Positions 1-7,988 of a stretch of DNA of 64,000 bases are shown piece by piece (position 1 is the stretch's first letter; each line of letters starts with the position of its first letter). Below the pieces are notes generated by a model. That model had not been told where the DNA came from. It made no database searches and worked only from the letters and a program-made list of their open reading frames with translations. The position numbers and the translations under genes are program-made. Source of the DNA: Methylorubrum thiocyanatum (GTDB lineage Bacteria > Pseudomonadota > Alphaproteobacteria > Rhizobiales > Beijerinckiaceae); assembly GCA_014138645.1 (NCBI GenBank), contig JACJIB010000001.1, positions 620,001 to 684,000 of the forward strand. The letters are read 5' to 3'.

Positions 1-2
1 TC

Positions 3-86
3 CACGATCTGCGCGAGCGCTGGTCGGCGGCGTTGCGGGCGGCGCATCGTGCGATCCCGCGGCCGCCCTACGGGCCGCAGCGTTAG
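3..86 (+). CDS. C-terminal fragment of an unidentified protein
   Basis: An open frame runs from the window edge to a TAG stop at 84-86 and encodes 27 residues ending in RPPYGPQR. The fragment is arginine- and proline-rich with a short helix-like stretch (RERWSAALRAAHR). The 5' part lies outside the window, so the family cannot be named. It converges with the Sir2 gene on the other strand, whose stop is only 7 bases away, which leaves no room for a separate terminator. Reading it as a real gene tail rests on the continuous frame and the close packing. Confidence 0.5.
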   Translation, partial: HDLRERWSAALRAAHRAIPRPPYGPQR

Positions 87-93
87 GCGGGGG

Positions 94-813
94 TCACGCC
101 CGTCCGCTCAAGATCTCGTCCACGAAGGCCGGCACCGTCGCGCTCGCCGGCCCGAGCCGGGTGGCCTCGAACATCCCGGCATTGTCGGCGGCGTCCAGGG
201 TGAGGGCGAGCGTCGGGATGCCGAAGGCGCGGGCCTGCGCCACGTAGCCCGCCGCCGGGTAGACCGCACCGGAGGTGCCGATCGCCACGAACAGGTCGGC
301 TTCGGCAAGCGCCTCGTCGATGGTCTCGAGATGCTTGGGCATCTCGCCGAACCACACCACGTCCGGCCGCATCCCGCCGCCATGACCGCACTGCGGACAG
401 GCCGTCGCGACGGTCAGATCCTCGTGCCAGACCGGCTCGGTGCCGCAGGCGGTGCAGCGGGCGCGCAGAAGCTCGCCGTGCATGTGCACGACATGGCGCG
501 AGCCCGCCCGCTCGTGCAGGTCGTCGATGTTCTGCGTGCACAGGAATAGCTGGCCGCCGCGCTCGGCCAGCCCCGCCTCCAGCCGGGCCAAAGCCGCATG
601 CGCGGGGTTCGGGGATGCGGCGCGGGTGTCGCGGCGGCGATGATTGTAGAAGTCGTGGACCAGCACCGGATCGGCGGCAAAGCCCTCGGGCGTGGCGAGC
701 CGCATCGGGTCGGACCGCGCCCAGACACCGTCGGTATCGCGGAAGGTGCCGAGCCCGCTCTCGGCGGAAATGCCGGCGCCGGTCAGCACGAAGATGGTAT
801 TGGGTGTGGGCAT
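94..813 (-). CDS. cobB: NAD-dependent protein deacylase, Sir2 family
   Basis: The 239-residue product is a complete bacterial sirtuin that removes acyl groups from lysines using NAD in the cytosol. The NAD-binding GAGISAESG begins at residue 12, TQNID lies at 93-97, the catalytic histidine is in HGEL (H112), and Cys120, Cys123, Cys139 and Cys142 form the zinc site. Tyr56 and Arg59 (FYNHR) match the Tyr/Arg pair that gives class III sirtuins desuccinylase and demalonylase activity, so acidic acyl lysines are likely substrates (inference). The gene follows the CorC-like gene by 8 bases on the same strand and is probably co-transcribed with it. Confidence 0.93.
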   Translation of the reverse strand: MPTPNTIFVLTGAGISAESGLGTFRDTDGVWARSDPMRLATPEGFAADPVLVHDFYNHRRRDTRAASPNPAHAALARLEAGLAERGGQLFLCTQNIDDLHERAGSRHVVHMHGELLRARCTACGTEPVWHEDLTVATACPQCGHGGGMRPDVVWFGEMPKHLETIDEALAEADLFVAIGTSGAVYPAAGYVAQARAFGIPTLALTLDAADNAGMFEATRLGPASATVPAFVDEILSGRA

Positions 814-821
814 CGATGGGC

Positions 822-2138
822 TCAGGTCTCCGCCAGGCGCGTGGCGAGCACCTTGTCGATGCGCCGCCCGTCCATGTCGACAACCTCGATCCGCCAGCCC
901 TGGGTCTCGATCGCGTCGCCCTCCGTCGGAATGCGGCCGAGCTGGACGATGACGAACCCGGCGAGCGTCGAGAAATCGTCCGAGCGCGGGCGCTCGGGCA
1001 GGCCGAGGCGGTCGAATGCGTCGCCCGCCGCCATCATCCCGTCGATGAGCAGCGAGCCGTCCTCGCGCTCGGTCACCATCCGCTCCTCGCCGGGCTCGGG
1101 GATCTCGCCCGCCATCGCCTCCAGCAGGTCGGTCTGGGTGACGATGCCCTCCAGGCTCCCGTACTCGTCCACGACGATGGCCATGCGGACGGGCTTGGTC
1201 TGGAACATCTCCAGCACCTTGAGGATCGCCAGCCCCTCGTGGACGACGATCGGTTCGCGGGTCGCCGCCTGGACGTCGAGGGTCTTGCCGTCGAGGAACT
1301 GATCGAGCAGGTCCTGCTTGCGCAGCACGCCGACCACGTCGTCGATCTGCCCCCGGCTCACCACGATCTGCTCGTGGCGGCAGGTGCGGACCGCCTCGAT
1401 GATCTCCTCCTGGCTGTCGTCGAGATCGACCCAGTCGACCTCGTTGCGCGGCGTCATGATCTCGCGGATGCGCCGCTCGCCGATGGCGAGGATGCGCGCC
1501 ACCGCGTCTTCCTGCGCCTCGTGAAGCAGGCCCGCCTCATGGCTCGCGGTGACGAGCAGACTGAGCTCCTTCGGGGAGGGGAGATTGCCCTCGCCCTCGC
1601 CGGGCCGCAGGCCGAGCAGCCGCAGCACGCCGTTGCCCAGCCCGTTGAGGAGGTGGATCGCCGGACCGAAGATCAGCAGGAACAGGGTCAGCGGCCGCAC
1701 GATCACCAGCGCCGTGCGCTCGCTGCGCTGGAGTGCGAGGCTCTTCGGAGCCAACTCGCCCAGCACGATGTGCAGCGTGGTGATGACGGCGAATGCCAGG
1801 GCCACGGCCAGCGTATGCGCGGTGAGGCCGGCGGCCGTCGCCGGCAGCCAGTGGAACAGCGGTTCGATCAGATGGGCCAGGGCCGGCTCGCCGACCCATC
1901 CCAGCGCCAGCGAGGACAGGGTGATGCCGAGCTGCGTCGCGGCGAGATGGGCGTCGAGCCGGTCGGTGGCGCGCTGGAGGGCCCTGGCGTTGAGCCGCCC
2001 CTCGTTGACCAGTTCGGCGACCCGGCTGCGCCGCACCGCGACGAGGGAGAATTCCGCCGCGACGAAGAAGCCGTTGGCGAAGACGAGCGCGATGACCGCG
2101 ACGAGGCCGAGCGCCGAAGACCAGAGACCGTCCGAAAT
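822..2138 (-). CDS. CorC/HlyC-family membrane protein with CNNM and CBS domains
   Basis: The 438-residue product has an N-terminal CNNM (DUF21) membrane domain, a CBS pair at about 215-335 and a C-terminal CorC_HlyC domain. Related proteins are linked to magnesium/cobalt export. The first GTG in frame (2036) would start at VRRSRVAEL and remove transmembrane helix 1. The helix-1 sequence (ALGLVAVIALVFANGFFVAAE) is in frame upstream, yet there is no ATG, GTG or TTG before the in-frame stop at 2211-2213. An ATT at 2136-2138 sits 5 bases after GGGAGG, so I call it the start: a rare codon, known from infC. A sequencing error is the alternative. The product is certain; the start is inferred. Confidence 0.88.
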   Translation of the reverse strand: MSDGLWSSALGLVAVIALVFANGFFVAAEFSLVAVRRSRVAELVNEGRLNARALQRATDRLDAHLAATQLGITLSSLALGWVGEPALAHLIEPLFHWLPATAAGLTAHTLAVALAFAVITTLHIVLGELAPKSLALQRSERTALVIVRPLTLFLLIFGPAIHLLNGLGNGVLRLLGLRPGEGEGNLPSPKELSLLVTASHEAGLLHEAQEDAVARILAIGERRIREIMTPRNEVDWVDLDDSQEEIIEAVRTCRHEQIVVSRGQIDDVVGVLRKQDLLDQFLDGKTLDVQAATREPIVVHEGLAILKVLEMFQTKPVRMAIVVDEYGSLEGIVTQTDLLEAMAGEIPEPGEERMVTEREDGSLLIDGMMAAGDAFDRLGLPERPRSDDFSTLAGFVIVQLGRIPTEGDAIETQGWRIEVVDMDGRRIDKVLATRLAET

Positions 2139-2200
2139 CGTGCCCTCCCGGGGCCAAGCCGCACTGCTGACCGCAACCGAGGCGGCAGAGATGCTTAGAG

Positions 2201-2230
2201 CCGAACCCCGTCACGGGGAAAGGGGTTCGG
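2201..2230. repeat. 9-bp inverted repeat between divergent genes
   Basis: CCGAACCCC (2201-2209) pairs perfectly with GGGGTTCGG (2222-2230), and a second small stem CCCCG/CGGGG lies inside at 2206-2218. It sits between the divergent CorC-like and glycosyltransferase genes. It could be an operator or a leader hairpin; no run of T follows on either strand, so a terminator is unlikely. Confidence 0.4.
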
Positions 2231-2381
2231 CCTCATTCTCACACCAGCCAACTCGCTCGCGTCACGGGATCGGCTTTGGAAGCGCCGTCGCCCCGGCCGT
2301 GCCACACTTCGTTCCCATGCCTTTTCGAGGGGCTGATCCCGACGACGGGGCCCAGTATCTGCGTTTTCGAAGGATGGGGTC

Positions 2382-5300
2382 GTGATCAAGCTGCCGAGGC
2401 TGTTTCGGCCCACACGCCGCGATGCCGCGACCGCTGCGCCCTTCTTCGATCCCGCTTTCTATCGCGATGCCTATCCCGACGTGGCGGCGGGCGGCGGCGA
2501 TCCGCTGGTGCATTACCTCGATCACGGCTGGCTGGAGGGCCGGGATCCGTCCGCGGTGTTCTCGACCCTGTTCTACATCGATCGCCACCTCGCCGACCGT
2601 GCGCCGGTCAACCCGCTCCTGCACTACGCCGGACTTTCGCCGGCCGAGAGGCTGCGGGTCGCGACCCAGCCCGGCCCGGATTTCCCGGTGCTCCAAGCCG
2701 CTATCGCCGAGCCCTATTTCGACGCGCCGTTCTACGCCCGCCTCGCCCGACTGGAGGGCGGCGAGGATCCGCTCAGCCATTACCTGACCAAGGGCTGGCG
2801 GCGGGGGCTCGATCCGAACGACGCCTTCTCGGGCGATGCCTACCTGCAGCGCCACGCCCATATGCGGCGCCTCGGCGTCAGCCCGCTCTACCATTTCGCC
2901 GCGACGCGCCGCCTCCAGGCGACGGAGGCCGACGGCACGCCTGCGCGACGCGCCAAGCCCCAGGCCGCGCCGCTCCCCGCCGACCCCGCCGAGGCCTCCG
3001 ACGCGCAGATCTACGAGACGGTCGCGGCGGCGTTCGACCCCGAGCACTATCTCGAGACCAACCCCGATATCCGCCGTTCCGGCGTCGATCCGGTTCGCCA
3101 CTTCCTCGATTTCGGCGCCCGCGAGGACCGTGACCCGAGCCCCGACTTCTCGGTGCGCTTCTACCGCAAGCACTACCGGCGGGAGGTCGGCCCCGGGGTC
3201 AACCCGTTCTTCCACTATCTCGCCGTGGGCCGGGCGCGCGGTTTCCGCCCGACGCCCTTCGGCCTCGGCACCTGGCCGGCGCAGGTCGCGCCGACGCCGG
3301 ACGAATGGGCGCAGGCGATCCCCGCCGCCGACATCGCGGCGGCGCGGGTCGTGCTCATCATGCCCGTCTACAAGGGCTACGACGACACGCTCCGGGCGAT
3401 CCACGCGGTGTTGAGCGCGCCGCAAGCCGCCTCCTTCGCTCTCCTCGTCATCGACGATTGCAGCCCCGAGCCGCGCCTGAGCGCGGCGCTCGCCGAGCTC
3501 GCCGCACGCGGCCTGTTCGCCCACAGCGTCAACGCGGAGAATCTCGGCTTCGTGCGGACCTGCAACCGCGGCCTGGAGCGCGCGGCCGGCAAGGACGTGG
3601 TGCTTCTGAACGCCGACATCGTCGTCTACGGCGACTGGCTCGACCGCCTGCTCTGGCACATCGACGCCGACCCCCGCATCGCGACGGTCACGCCGTTCTC
3701 CAACAATGCCACGATCTGCAGCTATCCGCGGCCGAACGTCGACAATCAGGCCCGGCTCGAGATCACGCCCGCCGAGATCGACGCCTTCACCCGCCTCTGC
3801 AACGCCCGCACCCGTTCGCCGGTGCCGACGGGGGTGGGCTTCTGCATGGCGATGCGCCGCGAGGCGATCGCGGCGGTGGGGCTCCTCGATGCCGAGACCT
3901 TCGGGCGCGGCTACGGCGAGGAGAACGACTTCTGCATGCGCGCCCTCAAGGCGGGCTTCACCAACGTGTTGGCCCACGACGTCTTCGTGTTCCACTCGGG
4001 CAGCGTCTCGTTCGGAACGGTGCTCGCGACGAAGGGCGCGGAGATCCTGCGCGCCCTCCTGACCAAGCATCCGGACTACCAGCGCCGGGTCCACAACCAC
4101 ATCCAGGTCGATCCCGCCCGCTTCGCCCGGCGCCGCCTCGATTTCTACCGCTTCGCCCGGTGCGCGACGGAACAGGCGCAAGGCGGCCTCGCCCTGATCG
4201 TGACCCACGATTTCGGTGGCGGCGTCGAGACCCATATCGAGGCGCTCAGCGTCCGCCTCGCCGAGGCCGGGCTCCGCGTCGTCTATCTGCGCACCGACGA
4301 ACCCGGCGGGATCAAGCTCGGCCTGCCCGAAGCGACCGGGATCGACTTCCCCGTCTCGATCCTCGATCCGCTCTCCCTCGACCGGGACGCGGATCTGATC
4401 GCCGAACTGATCGGCTGGCTCGACCCGACGATGGTGCACGTCCACTCGCTGGCGGGGCTGGACGCGCCCTCGACCGACGCGGCGATGCGGCTGATCGAGG
4501 GTATCGGCATCGGCTACGACGTGACGCTGCACGATTACGCCTCGGTCTGTCACCGCAACAATCTCGTCCGGCCGGACGGCACCTATTGCGGGCTGGCCGC
4601 TCCCGCCGCCTGCCGCGACTGCATCCGCCTCGACCGCGAGGCCGACGGGTTCCTGCTGCCCGACCCCGCCGAGCGGCGGCGGGTCTGGGCCGGTTTCCTC
4701 GGCCGTGCCCGAACGGTGTTCGCGCCCTCGTCCGACCTCGCCGGCCGCATCGGCGACACCCTCGGCCTCGACCGCTTCGTGCTGCGCCCGCACGAGGAGA
4801 CGCTTCCCGTGATCGAGCCGCGTCCACGGCAGCGGAGGGAGGGGGCGCTGCGGGTCGCGGTGATCGGATCGATCAGCCAGCAGAAGGGCTACGACGTCGT
4901 CCACAACCTCGCCCTCGACGCGCGGCTGCGGAAACTGCCGATCGGGTTCACGATCATCGGCCACTCGGTTGAGCCCCGGCCGATGGAAGCCGCGGGTGCG
5001 CACGAGACCGGCCGCTACGGCAGCGACGCGGCGGCGATGGCCGAGATCGCCCGTCTCGATCCCGACCTCGTTCTGTTTCCCTCGATCTCGCCGGAGACCT
5101 ACTGCTACACGCTCTCGCTCGCCCTGGCGGCAGGCGTGCCCCCCGTGGTCTTCGATCTCGGTGCCCAGGCCGAGCGGCTGCGCGCGCTCGGAGCGGGCCA
5201 TTGCCTCGATCCGGCGCTGGCCGAGGATCCGCAGCGGCTGAATGCGGCCCTGCTCGCGCTTCCCATCGACGCGCTCTGGGCCGCCCGCAAACCGTTCCGG

Positions 5301-5387
5301 CCGACGGTCTATCCGCGGATCCTGGCGGATTATTACGGGCTTGGCGAAGCCGCCCCTTCGGCCCACCGGCCCCCCTCCGCCGCCTGA
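2382..5387 (+). CDS. Large bifunctional glycosyltransferase (GT2 plus GT4-like) with six N-terminal modules
   Basis: The 1001-residue protein opens with about 300 residues of degenerate modules of about 35-55 residues, of the type FxPxFYRxxYPDV followed by DPLxHYxxxGxxEGRxPS. I count six, starting near residues 21, 60, 112, 148, 217 and 253. A GT2 domain follows at about 320-560 (VVLIMPVYKGYDDT, VIDDCSPEP, NADIV) and a GT4-like domain at about 600-990 (IVTHDFGGGVETH, VIGSISQQKGYDVV, late LFPSISPETYCYTLSLALAAGVPPVV). The protein probably builds a surface polysaccharide or glycoprotein glycan; substrate is unknown. Start is GTG at 2382 behind AAGGATGGGG. No signal peptide or membrane segment is seen. 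Confidence 0.88.
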   Translation: MIKLPRLFRPTRRDAATAAPFFDPAFYRDAYPDVAAGGGDPLVHYLDHGWLEGRDPSAVFSTLFYIDRHLADRAPVNPLLHYAGLSPAERLRVATQPGPDFPVLQAAIAEPYFDAPFYARLARLEGGEDPLSHYLTKGWRRGLDPNDAFSGDAYLQRHAHMRRLGVSPLYHFAATRRLQATEADGTPARRAKPQAAPLPADPAEASDAQIYETVAAAFDPEHYLETNPDIRRSGVDPVRHFLDFGAREDRDPSPDFSVRFYRKHYRREVGPGVNPFFHYLAVGRARGFRPTPFGLGTWPAQVAPTPDEWAQAIPAADIAAARVVLIMPVYKGYDDTLRAIHAVLSAPQAASFALLVIDDCSPEPRLSAALAELAARGLFAHSVNAENLGFVRTCNRGLERAAGKDVVLLNADIVVYGDWLDRLLWHIDADPRIATVTPFSNNATICSYPRPNVDNQARLEITPAEIDAFTRLCNARTRSPVPTGVGFCMAMRREAIAAVGLLDAETFGRGYGEENDFCMRALKAGFTNVLAHDVFVFHSGSVSFGTVLATKGAEILRALLTKHPDYQRRVHNHIQVDPARFARRRLDFYRFARCATEQAQGGLALIVTHDFGGGVETHIEALSVRLAEAGLRVVYLRTDEPGGIKLGLPEATGIDFPVSILDPLSLDRDADLIAELIGWLDPTMVHVHSLAGLDAPSTDAAMRLIEGIGIGYDVTLHDYASVCHRNNLVRPDGTYCGLAAPAACRDCIRLDREADGFLLPDPAERRRVWAGFLGRARTVFAPSSDLAGRIGDTLGLDRFVLRPHEETLPVIEPRPRQRREGALRVAVIGSISQQKGYDVVHNLALDARLRKLPIGFTIIGHSVEPRPMEAAGAHETGRYGSDAAAMAEIARLDPDLVLFPSISPETYCYTLSLALAAGVPPVVFDLGAQAERLRALGAGHCLDPALAEDPQRLNAALLALPIDALWAARKPFRPTVYPRILADYYGLGEAAPSAHRPPSAA

Positions 5388-5549
5388 GGGCGGCGGCGCC
5401 GTCCGGTTGAGCCCCGAATGGCGGACGATGCTCCGCGAGAACTCCCCACATGACATAGACGGGGCTGCGCGACCGCGGGTACAACGGTCAAGCTAGGCGA
5501 GTCGCGCGCGGTCTCGCCTGAGCGTTCGTTGCAAGCCAAGGGGAAGCCC

Positions 5550-5780
5550 ATGACCACGCAGAACCTCACCGTCACCGCCCGCGAGCGTGACACGCTTCTG
5601 GCGGCGTTGCGCTACTATCAGTTCTACCGGATGCAGGGTCACCCGTTCGATCCCCGGAAGGACGACCTGATCGACACCATCGCCGCCAGCAGCGGCGAGG
5701 CGCTCGACGTCACCGAGATCGACGATCTGTGCGCCGGCCTGCACGGCAACCGCCATGCCTTGGCGGTCGCGGCGGCCTGA
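5550..5780 (+). CDS. Small conserved-looking hypothetical protein, 76 residues
   Basis: The ATG at 5550 follows AAGGGGAAG at a normal distance. The product begins MTTQNLTVTARERDTLLAALRYY and has an amphipathic helix, an FDPRKDDLIDTIAA stretch and a C-terminal helix. It has no signal peptide, membrane segment or cysteine pair. The length, charge pattern and good ribosome site support a real gene. I do not recognise a family; small alphaproteobacterial proteins of this general type are often annotated as hypothetical. Confidence 0.7.
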   Translation: MTTQNLTVTARERDTLLAALRYYQFYRMQGHPFDPRKDDLIDTIAASSGEALDVTEIDDLCAGLHGNRHALAVAAA

Positions 5781-5816
5781 AGAGCCCTCGCGCGGCTGAC
5801 CGTGGCCGGAGAGGCG

Positions 5817-5903
5817 TCAGGTCAGGAGCGTGTTGAGCAGCACGGCCGCCCCGAGGCCGAGCAGGAACGCTGCCGCGAGCCAGGATGTGTCCGCGGTGGT
5901 CAT
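5817..5903 (-). CDS. 28-residue single-pass membrane peptide
   Basis: An 87-base frame encodes MTTADTSWLAAAFLLGLGAAV followed by LLNTLLT and a TGA. It is almost all one hydrophobic helix of about 20 residues. Its ATG overlaps the TGA of the upstream secreted-protein gene as ATGA (5900-5903), the classic arrangement for translational coupling, and it has no Shine-Dalgarno sequence of its own. The size resembles KdpF-type accessory peptides, but the sequence is not KdpF and no kdp genes are near. Chance remains possible for a frame this short. Confidence 0.5.
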   Translation of the reverse strand: MTTADTSWLAAAFLLGLGAAVLLNTLLT

Positions 5904-6151
5904 CGGGAGGCTTCACCCGTCGAGATGCCGACCAGAAGCGGCCGGCGGGTGACGACGATCTGCCCCGGAACCGGCGCCGCGTCGTCGATCCGGGCGCTCA
6001 CCGGAACCGCGCCGCCCGCCTGGGGAAGGCGTTGGGTGAAGGTCTTGGCCGAGCCCGCCGGGCTCGGCACCGCTTCCACCAGGGACGGCGCGAGCAGGGC
6101 ATAGGCCGCCATCACCGTTCCGGCCGCCGCGATCTTGATCAGGTCCCGCAT
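5900..6151 (-). CDS. Small secreted hypothetical protein, 83 residues
   Basis: The product begins MRDLIKIAAAGTVMAAYALL and has a plausible signal peptide ending near residue 27 (SLVEA-VPSP). The remaining 55 residues are proline- and valine-rich, carry no cysteines and contain GQIVVTRRPLLVGI. A GGGAGGGG ribosome site precedes the ATG. It overlaps the 28-residue membrane peptide by 4 bases, so the two are probably translated together. I do not recognise a family; a periplasmic location is inferred from the signal peptide. Confidence 0.7.
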   Translation of the reverse strand: MRDLIKIAAAGTVMAAYALLAPSLVEAVPSPAGSAKTFTQRLPQAGGAVPVSARIDDAAPVPGQIVVTRRPLLVGISTGEASR

Positions 6152-6668
6152 GATGTCCGCCCCTCCCGACCGGAGCCTTCGGCTCTCGTATGGGGCCGTT
6201 CTACCGGCCCCTGGTTGCCAGCGGATTTCCTCGTACGGTTACCGGATTGCGTCGCGTGCGAGCGACGAAACATTCGCAATCCGGCCGTTCTCGCTGGCAG
6301 CCCGAGAGGCAGCCTAGTGCCCTAGCGGGCCTGGGGATGAGCGCCAGCGCACCTCATGACGGTGCCCCCTCTCCGTCAGGCAAGACGCCGGCGCGGCGAA
6401 CCCAGGCATTCAAACAATGCGTTCGAACCCAGGCGTTCGAAACGAGGGCGTTGTTGCGAAGGAGAGCCGTCGGATTCCGTCGAGGACGAGCGGATCGGTG
6501 CCGGACGACCGGATTCCGCGCGCTCATGCGCGCATTCAAGTCTGCAGCGCCCCGTCCGCGTTCAACGAAAAATTACGTATGATAGTCGCACTATCCGGGT
6601 CGGACGCCGGCCGCCTTCACCGCTCGGGTGCAGTCATACCGATCGTACGATCCGAGATCTTGAACCTC
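6152..6668. other. 517-base non-coding interval between divergent genes
   Basis: No convincing gene is seen. The interval holds a structured inverted repeat at 6242-6284 (separate entry) and a short direct repeat in which CGAACCCAGGC(A/G)TTC recurs at 6397-6411 and 6424-6438. Near 6575 it becomes AT-richer, with TATGAT at 6578-6583 that could serve as a -10 box but lacks a convincing -35. The downstream GGDEF gene could also begin at ATG 6579. Confidence 0.5.
6242..6284. repeat. 10-bp inverted repeat with nested hairpin
   Basis: CCGGATTGCG (6242-6251) is perfectly complementary to CGCAATCCGG (6275-6284). A nested stem CGTCGC/GCGACG occupies the start of the 23-base loop, so the whole region can fold into a compact two-part structure. 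It lies about 90 bases upstream of the secreted-protein gene on the minus strand and about 390 bases upstream of the GGDEF gene. It could be a leader structure, an operator or part of a small RNA. No T-run follows. Confidence 0.4.
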
Positions 6669-7889
6669 ATGGACCCGACCCCTGCGAACCGGGAGACGAT
6701 CGACGCCACCCATCTGGACTCCTTGTTACGCTTCAGCCCGTCGGTGGCGGAGCAGTACGAGGACGAGCACGGTCGCAGGCGCGAGGCCGATCTGCGCCGC
6801 AATGCTCTGGTCGGGATCTGCATCTTCAATATCTACAATGTGACCGGCTCGTTCCTGATGCCGGACATCACGGCCCTCGCCCTCGCCGTGCGTCTCCTGT
6901 TCTTCACGCCCGTGGCGCTGCTGCTGGTCTGGTCGATCGGTCGGGTCGGGGCCGTCTGGCGCGAGCGCCTGATGCTGACCGGGATGACCGGCGCGATCGT
7001 GCCGCCTGCGATGCTGTTCTGGCTCACGCAGGCACCCCTGGGCGCCTATTCCGTCGCGGAGATCCTCCTCGCGGTCCTTTTCGGAAACATCGTTCTCACG
7101 CTCCGCTTCACGCATGCGATCATCATGACGGCGATCAGCTTCGTCGTCGGGCTGCTCGCCATCATCACGAAAGTCGGGCTCGAAGACGGGCTGCGCCTCG
7201 CGCTGCTGCTCCAACTCGCGACAGCGTGCGGGTGCAGCCTCTACGCCAATCACCAGATGGAGGCGCGGCGCTGCCGCGACTACCTCGTGGGCCTGCGCGT
7301 CCGCATGCTGCGGGACATGGCCGAGCAGGCACGCCAGCGCTTTCAGGACCTGTCGCAGACCGACGCGCTGACCGGCCTGCCGAACCGGCGCGCACTGGAT
7401 CTGTGTCTCGACGCGTGGCTGTCGAACGGCGGTTCGGTGGCGATGCTGATGATCGACATCGACCACTTCAAGCGCTTCAACGATAGCCTCGGTCATCCGG
7501 AGGGGGATATCTGCTTGCGCCGCGTGGCCGAAACGCTGGCTGCCTCGACCTTCGCTCGCGAGGACTGCCTTTGCGCCCGCTATGGCGGAGAGGAATTCGC
7601 GGTGGTCCTGAAGGAGGCTGGGCGGGCCGAGGCCGCGCGCCTCGCCGACGACCTCGTCCGCGCCGTCGCGGCGCTCGGTCTGCGCCATCCCGGCCGCCGC
7701 GACATGTACCGCATCGTCACAGCCAGCATCGGCGTCGCCTCGACCGAGCCGGCAGGGGCCGGCTTTCGGGCGGATCCGAAAGCCGCACTCGTCACGATGG
7801 CGGACAGGGCGCTGTACATGGCGAAGCAGAGCGGCCGAAACCGCGCCGTCGTCTACGATCCTCCGCCCATGGTGAGCCTGGCGGGCTAG
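6669..7889 (+). CDS. Membrane-bound GGDEF diguanylate cyclase
   Basis: The 406-residue protein has a short cytosolic N terminus, about six hydrophobic segments at roughly 45-200, a linker helix, and a GGDEF domain from about 225 to 390. The active-site motif is GGEEF at 306-310, a functional variant, preceded by ARY; DIDHFKRFND and ALYMAKQSGRNR are also present. It should convert two GTP to cyclic di-GMP. An arginine sits where the inhibitory RxxD site would begin, but the residue at the Asp position is Cys, so product inhibition may be weak (inference). The start at ATG 6669 is not backed by a strong ribosome site; ATG 6579 in the same frame is possible. Confidence 0.88.
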   Translation: MDPTPANRETIDATHLDSLLRFSPSVAEQYEDEHGRRREADLRRNALVGICIFNIYNVTGSFLMPDITALALAVRLLFFTPVALLLVWSIGRVGAVWRERLMLTGMTGAIVPPAMLFWLTQAPLGAYSVAEILLAVLFGNIVLTLRFTHAIIMTAISFVVGLLAIITKVGLEDGLRLALLLQLATACGCSLYANHQMEARRCRDYLVGLRVRMLRDMAEQARQRFQDLSQTDALTGLPNRRALDLCLDAWLSNGGSVAMLMIDIDHFKRFNDSLGHPEGDICLRRVAETLAASTFAREDCLCARYGGEEFAVVLKEAGRAEAARLADDLVRAVAALGLRHPGRRDMYRIVTASIGVASTEPAGAGFRADPKAALVTMADRALYMAKQSGRNRAVVYDPPPMVSLAG

Positions 7890-7988
7890 GCTCCTCGATC
7901 CGCACCTAGCCGCGCTGAGTCCGGGCCGCCGTTTCGAAGTCCTTGCCCTGCCGAGGCGGCCCCGGCTTCATCCATGCGCGACGACGCC

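Noticed and set aside
2262..5456. Minus-strand open frame of 1064 codons opposite the glycosyltransferase
   Set aside because: It is rich in Arg, Gly and Val with no domain, and is a mirror of the high-GC glycosyltransferase in another frame.
6397..6442. TTCGAACCC segments resembling a tRNA T-arm
   Set aside because: The surrounding bases do not form a cloverleaf; they are part of a short direct repeat.
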